DNA of 20,891 bases from Deinococcus detaillensis (lineage in GTDB: Bacteria > Deinococcota > Deinococci > Deinococcales > Deinococcaceae), in assembly GCF_007280555.1 (NCBI RefSeq), contig NZ_VKDB01000037.1, forward strand, positions 1 to 20,891, given 5' to 3'. Positions within the stretch are counted from its first letter, which is position 1; each line of letters begins with the position of its first letter. Positions 6,439 through 12,849 of this stretch are shown here, one piece after another. A model generated the notes under the pieces. The model did no database searches. It saw nothing but the letters and a program-made list of their open reading frames with translations, and was not told the origin of the DNA. The translations under genes and the position numbers were made by a program.

Positions 6439-7316
6439 TGTCCGCCCCCAGCCGGACGCACGAACACACCGTCGGCCCGCTCCCAGGGGGCGTTGAAGGT
6501 GTTGATAGGGTCTTGGACGTTTACGCCGCCCTTGGTGACCTCCAGTGGGCTGGGCGTGCCGGGGGCAGGAGCCATGACCGCGCTGAGATAAGCCACTACG
6601 TGTTCCAGCGCAATCTGACCCTGATCGTTGCCCCATTCGGGCATCAAGCCATCGAAACCGTACTTGATGAGTTGCGCCACCCGGCTGGGGGGCAGGGTCC
6701 ACAGCAGCGAGTCGCCCTGGAGCGTGGCGGCCTCGAACGGTCCGGCCCGGCCCTGGCCGTCACTGCCGTGACACTGGGCGCATCTTCCCTGGAAGAGCGC
6801 CGCGCCGCCCTGAAGCTGGGCGGTGGGCGCGGTCAGGGCGAAGACTGAGAACTCGCCAGTCAGGTCGAAGTGAGTGGGGTGGGCCGCGACCGCCGGGTCA
6901 GCGGCAGCTTGCTGATATGAGCGCACCACAGCTGGCCTGGCCTGCATCACCGAGGCCGGTTCCGGCTCGTCCAGGGGGGCCAGATGGAAGGCGAAGTACC
7001 AAGCGCCCCACAACCCGAACATCACGAAGAAGACGGCCAGGAAATTGGGCACCGAGGCGTCCCCAGACCGAATCTCATCGGATTCAAGCTGGGCCTGGAC
7101 CTGCTCGGCAACCTTGGCCTCGGCGGCAGGGCCGCGCTGCGGCTGGTAATTTTGCGTCTGGGCCAGCGCGTCCTTTTTGTCTGAATCGCGCTGTTCGGAT
7201 GGCCGACGTACAGGCTGGGCAGAACCGGATTGAGCAGAACCGGGTTGGGCAGGGCTAGCCTGAGTCGGCTTGGACTGCTCAGTATCAGGCTGCGGGGGAC
7301 GTTCGTCTTCAGGCAT
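6435..7316 (-). CDS. CcoP-like membrane-anchored monoheme cytochrome c
   Basis: This 293-residue protein has a polar, Pro/Gln/Ser-rich N-terminal arm (1-85, with short QPGSAQ/SGSAQP repeats), one membrane helix (about 90-110) and a C-terminal cytochrome c domain. The haem site is CAQCH (179-183), and Met225 in LMPEWG is the likely axial ligand. CcoP of cbb3 oxidases normally has two haems; here one is present and the N-terminal cytosolic arm is unusually long. A ribosome site GGAGG precedes ATG 7316. It starts 3 nt after the CcoQ-like gene and overlaps the propeller gene by 4 nt. It probably passes electrons from soluble or lipoprotein cytochromes to CcoO/CcoN. Confidence 0.85.
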   Translation of the reverse strand: MPEDERPPQPDTEQSKPTQASPAQPGSAQSGSAQPVRRPSEQRDSDKKDALAQTQNYQPQRGPAAEAKVAEQVQAQLESDEIRSGDASVPNFLAVFFVMFGLWGAWYFAFHLAPLDEPEPASVMQARPAVVRSYQQAAADPAVAAHPTHFDLTGEFSVFALTAPTAQLQGGAALFQGRCAQCHGSDGQGRAGPFEAATLQGDSLLWTLPPSRVAQLIKYGFDGLMPEWGNDQGQIALEHVVAYLSAVMAPAPGTPSPLEVTKGGVNVQDPINTFNAPWERADGVFVRPAGGGQ

Positions 7317-7319
7317 GGC

Positions 7320-7502
7320 TCATTCCTCCCCCGGCTCTTTCCAGGTGGGCGTTTCCTGGTTGACGCCGTGCATCATGCGGTACTTGGGCAGCTCCGTTTC
7401 TTCAGGCTTGCTGGGGTTGTGAACCGCCAACATCAGCAACATGGCAATGGTCACGATGATGATCAGCGCCACCACGATCACGCCAATTACGGCAGTGGAC
7501 AT
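7320..7502 (-). CDS. CcoQ-like single-TM peptide
   Basis: This 60-residue protein has an N-terminal membrane helix (about 5-27, VIGVIVVALIIIVTIAMLL) and a polar tail ending PTWKEPGEE. GGAGG lies 7 nt before its ATG. It sits between ccoO and the ccoP-like gene, the usual place of ccoQ, and its size matches that family (about 50-70 residues), but sequence identity is too low for a firm symbol. CcoQ peptides stabilise the interaction of CcoP with the CcoNO core. It could also be a lineage-specific oxidase subunit. Confidence 0.72.
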   Translation of the reverse strand: MSTAVIGVIVVALIIIVTIAMLLMLAVHNPSKPEETELPKYRMMHGVNQETPTWKEPGEE

Positions 7503-7527
7503 GGGTCTGACCTCCGGAAGTGAACGC

Positions 7528-8034
7528 TCATTTGAGAGTCATCAGGTAAGCGCTGATGGCGTCGAGATTTTCTTTGGACAGATAACCGAAGCTGGGCATC
7601 CAGGTGCCGGGATTCAGGCGCTCGGGGTTGAGGAAATGAATGGTCATCCACTCCTGGCTGGGCCAGCGCGTGCCGACATGCATCAGATCCGGCCCCCGGC
7701 GGTGCTGCCCAAAAAACGTCGGGTTTTGGTACAGGTAATCGCCCGGATGACTGACCGCGCCGATGTCGCCGGGCTGATGAACCGTGCCGATGTCAGACTC
7801 CGGTAGCCGCACATTTTGGCTGTGACACTCCCAGCAGCCCGACTGGGCGTACAGCTGACGGCCCCGCATCTGCTGGGCGGTGTACTTCACGGCCAGCGGT
7901 GTGGGCTGGTAGTTGTTGGTGGCGAAATACGGCAGCGCCACGGTGGTCAGAATCGCCATTGAAAAAATCAGCAAACTCAGGGCCACCAGCAGCCCGGTAT
8001 TGCCCTCGATTCGGTCAAACATCTGTTTCAACAT
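7528..8034 (-). CDS. ccoO: CcoO-type cytochrome c subunit of cbb3-like oxidase
   Basis: This 168-residue protein has one N-terminal membrane helix (about 13-37) and a periplasmic monoheme domain. The haem motif is CWECH (67-71) in SGCWECHSQNVR, close to the CcoO pattern GCxxCHSQxVR. QNPTFFGQHRRGPDL and VGTRW then follow the CcoO order, and WMPSFG (Met146) supplies the axial ligand. It is shorter than typical CcoO (about 200 residues). A purine run (GAGGGGGG) precedes ATG 8034, 12 nt after the ccoN stop. It relays electrons from CcoP-type cytochromes to the haem b of CcoN. Confidence 0.9.
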   Translation of the reverse strand: MLKQMFDRIEGNTGLLVALSLLIFSMAILTTVALPYFATNNYQPTPLAVKYTAQQMRGRQLYAQSGCWECHSQNVRLPESDIGTVHQPGDIGAVSHPGDYLYQNPTFFGQHRRGPDLMHVGTRWPSQEWMTIHFLNPERLNPGTWMPSFGYLSKENLDAISAYLMTLK

Positions 8035-8046
8035 GGCTGCCCCCCT

Positions 8047-9573
8047 CTAATCCGTCGCCGCAGCGGGCGGCAAATTGGATGCTTGCGGATGGGGATCGCG
8101 CACGGTCGGACCGGGGAGTGAGTCGGATTCCGGCGCGTGTTTGGGGACCCAGGAGCGGTCATACACGGTGCGGATCATGTTGTACATGAAGATCAGGTGC
8201 GAAACGATAATCAGCAGGCCGCCGCCCGCCACCGGCCACATCAGCGGCTGGGTGGGCCAGACGGTGGAGTCCATCCAGTCTTGCCCGCCGACCCGCCAGT
8301 TGGCCGATTGCACCAGCCCAGCAGTCTGGAGAAACAGCAGCAGCACGATCCAGCCGGTGCCGAACAGCGCCAGATGCCACCAAGCCAGCGCTCTGGAATA
8401 GATGGGGTGGCCGGTGACGCGCGGCACCAGATAGTAGCCCGCCCCCAGCGCGATGGCGCTGAAGCCCGCGCCCATCGCCAGCATGGCGTGGCCTACCGTG
8501 AACTGCGAGAAATGCTCATAAATATTCAGCGTTCTGAGCGCCATGATCGACCCCTGTACCGAGGTCAGCAGGTAGCAGGTCAGCCCGAACACCACGAATC
8601 CCAGCGCCGGGTCCTGGGCCAGCATCTGAGTGTTGGGCTGCACCGATTTGTAGAGGTTCCACACCGAGGCGAACACCGGAATGAACAAAAAGATCGAGAA
8701 CATAATCGCCTCGGTCTGAAGCCAGTACGGCAGGGCGCTGGTGACGCTGTGGTGGCCCCCCACCGGCGGATAAACAAAGATCAACGTCCAAAAGCCGATT
8801 AGCGAAAGCCAGTGGCTGTAGATGGGCCGCTTAGTGATCTTGGGAATCAGGAAGTAAGCCAGCCCGAGGCCCGCCGGCGTGTACCACATCCCCAAAATGT
8901 TGTGACCGAAAAACCAGTTGGTCACGTTGTCGTAGATGCCCTGATACGGGTTGTTCAGCGGGTTGAGCCACAGCCCCTTGCCGATGATGATGACGATGGG
9001 CAGCGCGAGCACGGCGGACAGCGAGTACCACAGGCTGACGTAGAGCGGGCGTTCGCGGCGATAACGCACAGTATTGACGATGTTCAGCGTGGCGCACAGC
9101 AAGGCCGCCAGCAGCAGCACGTCGACCGGCAAAATGGTTTCGGCGTACTCGCGGCCCCGGCTCATGCCCAGCGAGAGGGTCACCCAGGTGGTCAGGCCTG
9201 CCAAGTTCCACAGCCAGACGCTCAGGTGGGCCAGCCGCTCGCTCCACAGCGGGGCACGGCACAACCTGGGCACGATGAAATACATGCCCGCCACCGATCC
9301 CATCGACAGCCAGTACCACAGCACCAGTTGCACATGCAGCTCGCGCATTTTTGACCACACCAGAAATTGCTGCAAATCCAGCGGAATGTACTTCCAGACC
9401 TGCGGGTGGGCCAAGTAGATGGCCATCAGCAGGCCGTAGGTCATGCCGATCAGCATCCAGATGCTGCCGGTCAGGAACATCCGGTAAGCGGCGGTGCCGG
9501 GCCGGGTCGGGAAAAACCAGTTGGCGCGGGGCGCGGGGGCAGCGGCAGCGGGCAGGTGGGCAGTTTGGGTCAT
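8047..9573 (-). CDS. ccoN: CcoN-type catalytic subunit of cbb3-like haem-copper oxidase
   Basis: This 508-residue protein has about 12 membrane helices and reduces O2 to water. Key residues compared with C-type oxidases: His80 (REL-H, low-spin haem b), His224 (WFFGHN, CuB), His274/His275 with Tyr268 six residues before (FVYPPVGGHH, CuB and cross-linked Tyr), and His362 in FTVGHAM (high-spin haem). The usual motif there is TVGHVH, whose second His ligates low-spin haem b; here that position is Met364. The Tyr268 spacing argues for an oxidase rather than a nitric-oxide reductase. AGGAG lies 5 nt before ATG 9573. Genes for one-TM peptides and cytochromes flank it; no ccoGHIS maturation genes are in this window. 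Confidence 0.93.
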   Translation of the reverse strand: MTQTAHLPAAAAPAPRANWFFPTRPGTAAYRMFLTGSIWMLIGMTYGLLMAIYLAHPQVWKYIPLDLQQFLVWSKMRELHVQLVLWYWLSMGSVAGMYFIVPRLCRAPLWSERLAHLSVWLWNLAGLTTWVTLSLGMSRGREYAETILPVDVLLLAALLCATLNIVNTVRYRRERPLYVSLWYSLSAVLALPIVIIIGKGLWLNPLNNPYQGIYDNVTNWFFGHNILGMWYTPAGLGLAYFLIPKITKRPIYSHWLSLIGFWTLIFVYPPVGGHHSVTSALPYWLQTEAIMFSIFLFIPVFASVWNLYKSVQPNTQMLAQDPALGFVVFGLTCYLLTSVQGSIMALRTLNIYEHFSQFTVGHAMLAMGAGFSAIALGAGYYLVPRVTGHPIYSRALAWWHLALFGTGWIVLLLFLQTAGLVQSANWRVGGQDWMDSTVWPTQPLMWPVAGGGLLIIVSHLIFMYNMIRTVYDRSWVPKHAPESDSLPGPTVRDPHPQASNLPPAAATD

Positions 9574-9610
9574 GCAGGCTCCTGGGGGCTGAAGGCAAGG
9601 AAAAGAGGAG

Positions 9611-9844
9611 CTAGCGTTCCGGCACGTACTGGGTGGTGACGTACAGGTACAGCGTGAAGGCCGCCAGAGCGATCAGCAGGACCAGCAGGCCCCACGCCAG
9701 CCACAGCGGCATCGGTTCCGGGCGGTCACTGATCTGGGTCTGGATGGGCGGGGTGTGGTGTTCGAGTTCCGCAGAAGGTAAGGCGGGAATCTGGCTGGCC
9801 TGGGTCAAGGCGTTCTCCTCTGAACTCGGGACTTCGTGAGCCAT
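9611..9844 (-). CDS. Small one-TM protein upstream of ccoN
   Basis: This is a 77-residue protein. Residues 1-45 are polar and Pro-rich; one membrane helix (about 46-69, LWLAWGLLVLLIALAAFTL) ends in a short tail. The ATG at 9844 overlaps the stop of the diheme gene by one nucleotide (TGATG), so translation is probably coupled; a GTG one codon earlier (9847) is the alternative start. No ligand motif is seen. By position and topology it could be a small subunit or an anchor for the oxidase. Not recognised as a known family. Confidence 0.7.
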   Translation of the reverse strand: MAHEVPSSEENALTQASQIPALPSAELEHHTPPIQTQISDRPEPMPLWLAWGLLVLLIALAAFTLYLYVTTQYVPER

Positions 9845-10758
9845 CACGGATCAGGCAGAGAGGGAACGCTTTGCGGCGTGGTGTTGTTGACCGACTGAAA
9901 GACGGGGTACTGACTGTAAAATCCGTCCTTGAAAATGGGGAGGGTGTCGGGGCTGGCCTCGTTGCGGCCCAGATAGCGCAGGTAGCGCAGAATGCTCCAG
10001 GCCTGCTGACGGTCGATCACTTTCTGAGTGACCCAGCCGCGCATCGGCGTGCCGACGATGCCGTGTTCCAGAATCCACATCAATTGGCCGTCGCTGTAGC
10101 GCTGCACTTCCGGAGCGGTCAGGTCTGCTGGGCGAGGTTGCAAGCTGCGCCCGGCTGGACTCAGGCCACGGGCGTTGGTGCCGTGACAGACCGCGCAGGT
10201 CTGGATGTAGTTCTGGCGGCCCAGTACGATCTGCGGCGGCGTGCCGGGCAGCGGGTTGGTGCGGGTATCTTTAGGCATGATCAGCGTGCGGCTGCGGACA
10301 TAGCGGGCCACCGCCTCCATCTGGGAGCGGGTCAGCAGCAACTTCCAGGCGGGCATCCCCGTTCCCGGCACCCCTTCGGCGATGTAGCCGAGCAGCTCGC
10401 CGTCGGTAAGGTTGCCGATGCGCGGGGCACGCAGGTCAGCCGGGTGCGGCAGGATATTGACGCCGGACAGCCCGCGCCCCCGCAGTTCGGGGCCGTGGCA
10501 GGCCGCGCAGGTAGCGGCGAAGACTTGTCGCCCTTCCAGCAGGGTTGGCACGTCGTTGGGGCGGGTCAGGGTGACGTTCTTGTAGCCTTCCGGCGGGCGC
10601 AGGGCACCGGCGTAACTTCGCAGCCCGCCCGACACACCCTCGTAATTGGTCGGCCCACTGGCGCAGGCACTAAGTAAAGCGCCACTGAGTAGCAGTGCAG
10701 TCCAGCGGCGCAGAAGCTGCCAGGACGATCCAGCAATGTGGACGGGCTTGCTCTCCAT
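9844..10758 (-). CDS. Diheme cytochrome c lipoprotein, first gene of the oxidase cluster
   Basis: This is a 304-residue protein. A basic N-terminus and hydrophobic stretch end in the lipobox LSAC with Cys32, so it is predicted to be lipid-anchored outside the cytoplasmic membrane. Two cytochrome c domains follow: CAACH (84-88) with Met135 in PGTGMPAW, and CAVCH (188-192) with Met239 in GTPMRGW. The two halves share PRPADL/HPADLRAP and the Met motif, showing an internal duplication. It probably takes electrons from a quinol-oxidising complex and hands them to the CcoO/CcoP cytochromes. GAGGTG lies about 9 nt before the ATG at 10758. It begins the leftward operon. Confidence 0.9.
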   Translation of the reverse strand: MESKPVHIAGSSWQLLRRWTALLLSGALLSACASGPTNYEGVSGGLRSYAGALRPPEGYKNVTLTRPNDVPTLLEGRQVFAATCAACHGPELRGRGLSGVNILPHPADLRAPRIGNLTDGELLGYIAEGVPGTGMPAWKLLLTRSQMEAVARYVRSRTLIMPKDTRTNPLPGTPPQIVLGRQNYIQTCAVCHGTNARGLSPAGRSLQPRPADLTAPEVQRYSDGQLMWILEHGIVGTPMRGWVTQKVIDRQQAWSILRYLRYLGRNEASPDTLPIFKDGFYSQYPVFQSVNNTTPQSVPSLPDP

Positions 10759-10836
10759 ACCAAAAACACCTCAGTTTTAGGTACAACAACGTTTATCTTT
10801 AGGTAAGCTGAGCGGGCAGGCTTCACGGGTGCCACT
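10759..10836 (-). promoter_or_regulatory. Probable promoter region of the oxidase cluster with a direct repeat
   Basis: The leader of the ten-gene leftward cluster contains TTTAGGTA twice (10776-10783 and 10798-10805), 22 bp apart, about two helical turns. That spacing suits a regulator binding two sites on one face of DNA. Read leftward, TTACCT and TACCTA are separated by 17 bp, but both are poor matches to sigma-70 elements, so the promoter itself is not pinned down. No FNR/ANR box (TTGAT-N4-ATCAA) is seen. Confidence 0.4.
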
Positions 10837-11034
10837 TTGCCTGAGACCCGGAATCCTGAAACGGCTGTCTGGCCGCACTTAGATCTCATTGAGGGAAGTG
10901 TGCGAGAGGCCACTATACTCCTGGAAGACGGCAGCGAACATGAAATGTTTTCACCTCTCCCAATCACGGGAAAGGTCCAATTTTTGCTCAGTTCCTGGCA
11001 CTTTGAGGGTGGTCCCAAGCCACCGGGTCTCTAG
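10837..11034 (+). CDS. Doubtful short ORF between oxidase cluster and HTH gene
   Basis: A frame from TTG 10837 gives 65 residues, including LDLIEGSVREATILLEDGSE and HEMFSPLPITGKVQF. The middle reads like a beta-strand-rich real protein (ATILLEDGSE), which is why I list it. There is no clear ribosome site or good start codon, and no family is recognised. It could be a small independent gene or a fragment of a gene whose start was lost. Confidence is low. Confidence 0.3.
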   Translation: MPETRNPETAVWPHLDLIEGSVREATILLEDGSEHEMFSPLPITGKVQFLLSSWHFEGGPKPPGL

Positions 11035-11045
11035 CGGTTAACCTG

Positions 11046-11246
11046 TCATTCAAGAGTTCGTAGGTAAAGAAGCTGGTGGCTGTAAAGTCGCCGCCCCCGC
11101 TTGACTGCCACCAACTGTCCCCGCGTGACCCACTGACGCAGCGTGGCTTCCTGAACGCCGAAGGCGGAAGCCAGTTCGCTGAGTGGTTGAAGGGGAGAGT
11201 GGGGCTCAACCGCCGCAGCCAGCAAGGTATCGAGCTGTGGGATCAC
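11046..11246 (-). CDS. Small helix-turn-helix DNA-binding protein
   Basis: This is a 66-residue frame from GTG 11246. Residues about 20-66 form a MerR/excisionase-like HTH: LSELASAFGVQEATLRQWVT, then RGQLVAVKRGRRLYSHQLLY. Such small proteins act as excisionases or as local repressors. The frame stays open upstream of the GTG toward the IS remnant (NLLADG precedes it), so the original N-terminus may have been longer and cut by the IS fragment at about 11273. It stands at the oxidase-cluster end of the IS debris and points the same way as that cluster, but a gap of nearly 290 bp separates them. A role in controlling the cluster is possible but unproven. Confidence 0.5.
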   Translation of the reverse strand: MIPQLDTLLAAAVEPHSPLQPLSELASAFGVQEATLRQWVTRGQLVAVKRGRRLYSHQLLYLRTLE

Positions 11247-11272
11247 GCCATCGGCCAGCAGGTTTTTGATAT

Positions 11273-11580
11273 TGCAAGACCGTTGTGGAGGATCAGTTCA
11301 GTGCGGCGCGGTATTCCTCAAATCGAGTCGGTGAGCGATATCCCAAGCTGGAATGGCAACGCTCACGGTTGTAGAACACTTCAATCCATTCAAATACCAA
11401 GCTCCGCGTGTCAGCGCGGTTTCCCTGCGCTTTTTGGAGATCCAATTCCAGCTTGAGGGTCGAAAAGAAGCTCTCTATTGCGGCGTTATCCCAGCACTCC
11501 CCCTTCCTGCTCATACTTTGCAGCGCCTCCAGGCGCTGCAGAGCCTGTCTATACTCGCTACTGGCGTATTGGGTGAATTC
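11273..11580 (-). pseudogene. IS3-family transposase orfB, C-terminal fragment
   Basis: Leftward frame with stop at 11293. QYASSEYRQALQRLEALQSM, RKGECWDNAAIESFFSTLK and RCHSSLGYRSPTRFEEY are the end of an IS3-family integrase core, including the third catalytic residue (Glu in AAIESFF). Everything before QYAS, including both catalytic Asp, is missing: the homology ends near 11580, where IS30-like sequence begins. The outer end is probably near TGCAAGACC (11273-11281), as IS3 ends start with TG. It cannot be active. Confidence 0.82.
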
Positions 11581-11617
11581 AAGTGATGGTCGCAACACCT
11601 CAAATCAGGGGGTTGGG

Positions 11618-11710
11618 ATGAAACACGTAAAGCGAGCATCAGATCGATCTGGACGTCGTAAGATGAGTCCACCAGGACGACCAAGACTGGCACGACGTGA
11701 AGATCAGCAG
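11618..11710 (+). pseudogene. IS30-like transposase, N-terminal fragment
   Basis: ATG 11618, preceded by a G-rich ribosome site, reads MKHVKRASDRSGRRKMSPPG and then RPRLARREDQQ. The segment GRPRLARREDQQ fits the N-terminal part of IS30-family transposases, where RFW normally follows. It breaks exactly where the TGACGTGACCCCC end of the next IS3-type element begins (11711), which points to insertion of that element into the IS30-like gene. The rest of the gene is not found downstream. Confidence 0.6.
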
Positions 11711-11772
11711 TGACGTGACCCCCGAATCTCGGTCCAAAAAAGTTGCGAATTCAGTGGCAAGCTGGAGGGACA

Positions 11773-12039
11773 ATGAAAGGGAAACGGTACACCGAGCAGC
11801 AGATGCTAGACGTTCTGGGTCAGGTTGAGGCGGGTCAACCGATTAGCGAGGTCGCAAGGATAGCGGGTGTGGCGGTGACGACGATTCACCGCTGGAAGGC
11901 ACATTACGGTGGAATGACCAAAGACGAAACCAAACGGTTTCGTTTGCTGGAGGAAGAAAATCGCCGTTTGAAGAGGCTTGTTGCTGATTTATCGCTCGAC
12001 AATCTGGTGCTCAAAGAGGTGGTCGCAAAAAAGTGGTGA
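11773..12039 (+). CDS. IS3-family OrfA (DNA-binding transposase subunit)
   Basis: This 88-residue protein starts at ATG 11773 with GGAGGG about 4 nt upstream; a TTG at 11743 is an unlikely alternative. The N-terminal HTH_Tnp_1 domain (RYTEQQMLDVLGQVEAGQPI through HRWKAHYGG) binds the IS ends. A leucine-zipper-like helix follows (FRLLEEENRRLKRLVADLSL) and the protein ends VLKEVVAKKW, as in the IS407 group. The A AAA AAG heptamer near its end allows a -1 shift into orfB. OrfA itself looks intact. Confidence 0.85.
   Translation: MKGKRYTEQQMLDVLGQVEAGQPISEVARIAGVAVTTIHRWKAHYGGMTKDETKRFRLLEEENRRLKRLVADLSLDNLVLKEVVAKKW
12027..12033 (+). promoter_or_regulatory. Programmed -1 frameshift site AAAAAAG
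   Basis: The heptamer A AAA AAG lies in phase with the orfA codons (GCA AAA AAG TGG TGA), the canonical X XXY YYZ arrangement. Slippage by one base carries ribosomes into the orfB frame as AAA AAA GTG GTG AAT. This is how IS3-family elements make the OrfAB fusion transposase. Since orfB is truncated here, any fusion would be inactive. Confidence 0.75.
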
Positions 12040-12692
12040 ATCCTGAAGCCACATCACAGTCCCAGACGCCGATCAAGCGCCAGGTGGTGGGCTTCATCCG
12101 CCAGCAATTCAAACTCACTGAACGGCGGGCGTGTCGGGTCCTCGGGTTCTGGCGCTCAACCCAACGGCACTACAGAAACAGTCCTGGAGAGGAAAAAGAC
12201 TTGGCCCTAAAGATCCGACTGCGTGAATTGGCTCAGGAGCATCCCCGGTTTGGCTATCGGAGACTCCACGTCCTGTTAAAGCGCGAAGGACAAGTGGCCA
12301 ATCACAAACGGGTCTACCGGATCTATCGGGCTGAAGGACTAGCCGTCCGTCGCAAAGCCCGCAAGAAGATCACGGCCCGAGAACGGGTGCAGAAACCTGT
12401 GGTTTCTGCCGCCAATCAGCGTTGGAGTATGGATTTTATGTCGGACCAGCTCGCGTCTGGGCGGCGATTTCGCGTCCTCAACGTGGTGGACGACTTTACG
12501 CGGGAGTGCCTGATGATGTATGTCGGTACGTCCATTACGGGCTCGGACGTGGCCAGACTCTTAGGCGACGTTCTGGCTGAGCGTGCTCAGCCAATCATGA
12601 TCGTGACGGACAACGGGCCGGAGTTCATCAGCAAAGCGCTCGACCAGTGGGCACATGAATACGGCGGTAGCCGTACCGTACCCGCGTTGTAG
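12033..12692 (+). pseudogene. IS3-family OrfB transposase, truncated before the catalytic Glu
   Basis: The frame reads VNPEATSQSQTPIKRQVVGF onward. It has the HTH_21 segment (EHPRFGYRRLHVLLKREGQ) and the rve integrase core: first catalytic Asp in QRWSMDFMSD, second in IVTDNGPEFIS. After QWAHEYGG (about 12662) homology ends and the frame closes with foreign residues SRTVPAL. The third catalytic Glu and the C-terminal 60-80 residues are absent, so the enzyme is inactive. The truncation coincides with an IS6-like terminal sequence in inverse orientation. Confidence 0.85.
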
Positions 12693-12820
12693 GGTCTCGG
12701 TTATCCGTTTCAGGATGACCGGTTTCTGGACGTTCACCAGCGGTTGAGAGCGTTGACTGGACCAGCCTACGCCGCCGGACAGGCGGGGTGAAGTCTCAGC
12801 CCGATTAAGGCAACACAACC
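12663..12820 (-). mobile_element. IS end fragment matching the ends of the IS6-type remnant
   Basis: The terminus CGATTAAGGCAACACAACC (12802-12820), read leftward, is GGTTGTGTTGCCTTAATCG. It combines the features of both ends of the remnant at 3635-4205 (GTTGCCTTAATCGG on one side, GGTTGTGTTG on the other). About 160 bp of the element remain, with no recognisable transposase core. It ends 29 bp before the MalT-type gene. Family assignment rests on the terminal repeat only. Confidence 0.55.
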
Positions 12821-12849
12821 CTTTAGCGCGGCTGATAACCTGATAAGCA

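Larger units (their letters stand above)
11711..12662 (+). mobile_element. IS3-family (IS407-group) element lacking its 3' end
   Basis: The left end is most likely TGACGTGACCCCCGAA (11711-11726), as IS3-family ends begin with TG and this group often has TG...CCCCC. orfA and orfB with a -1 slippery heptamer follow. orfB homology stops at about 12662, inside the catalytic domain, where sequence of a different IS end takes over. The right inverted repeat is therefore gone and the element cannot move by itself. Confidence 0.75.

Noticed and set aside
8047..9573. Nitric-oxide reductase (NorB) instead of oxidase
   Set aside because: The Tyr six residues before the His pair (FVYPPVGGHH) and the adjacent CcoO gene are features of C-type oxidases.
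8831..9598. 255-codon minus-strand frame overlapping ccoN in another frame, and plus-strand frames over 8137-9354
   Set aside because: The ccoN frame has all the haem-copper residues; the others are low-complexity shadows.
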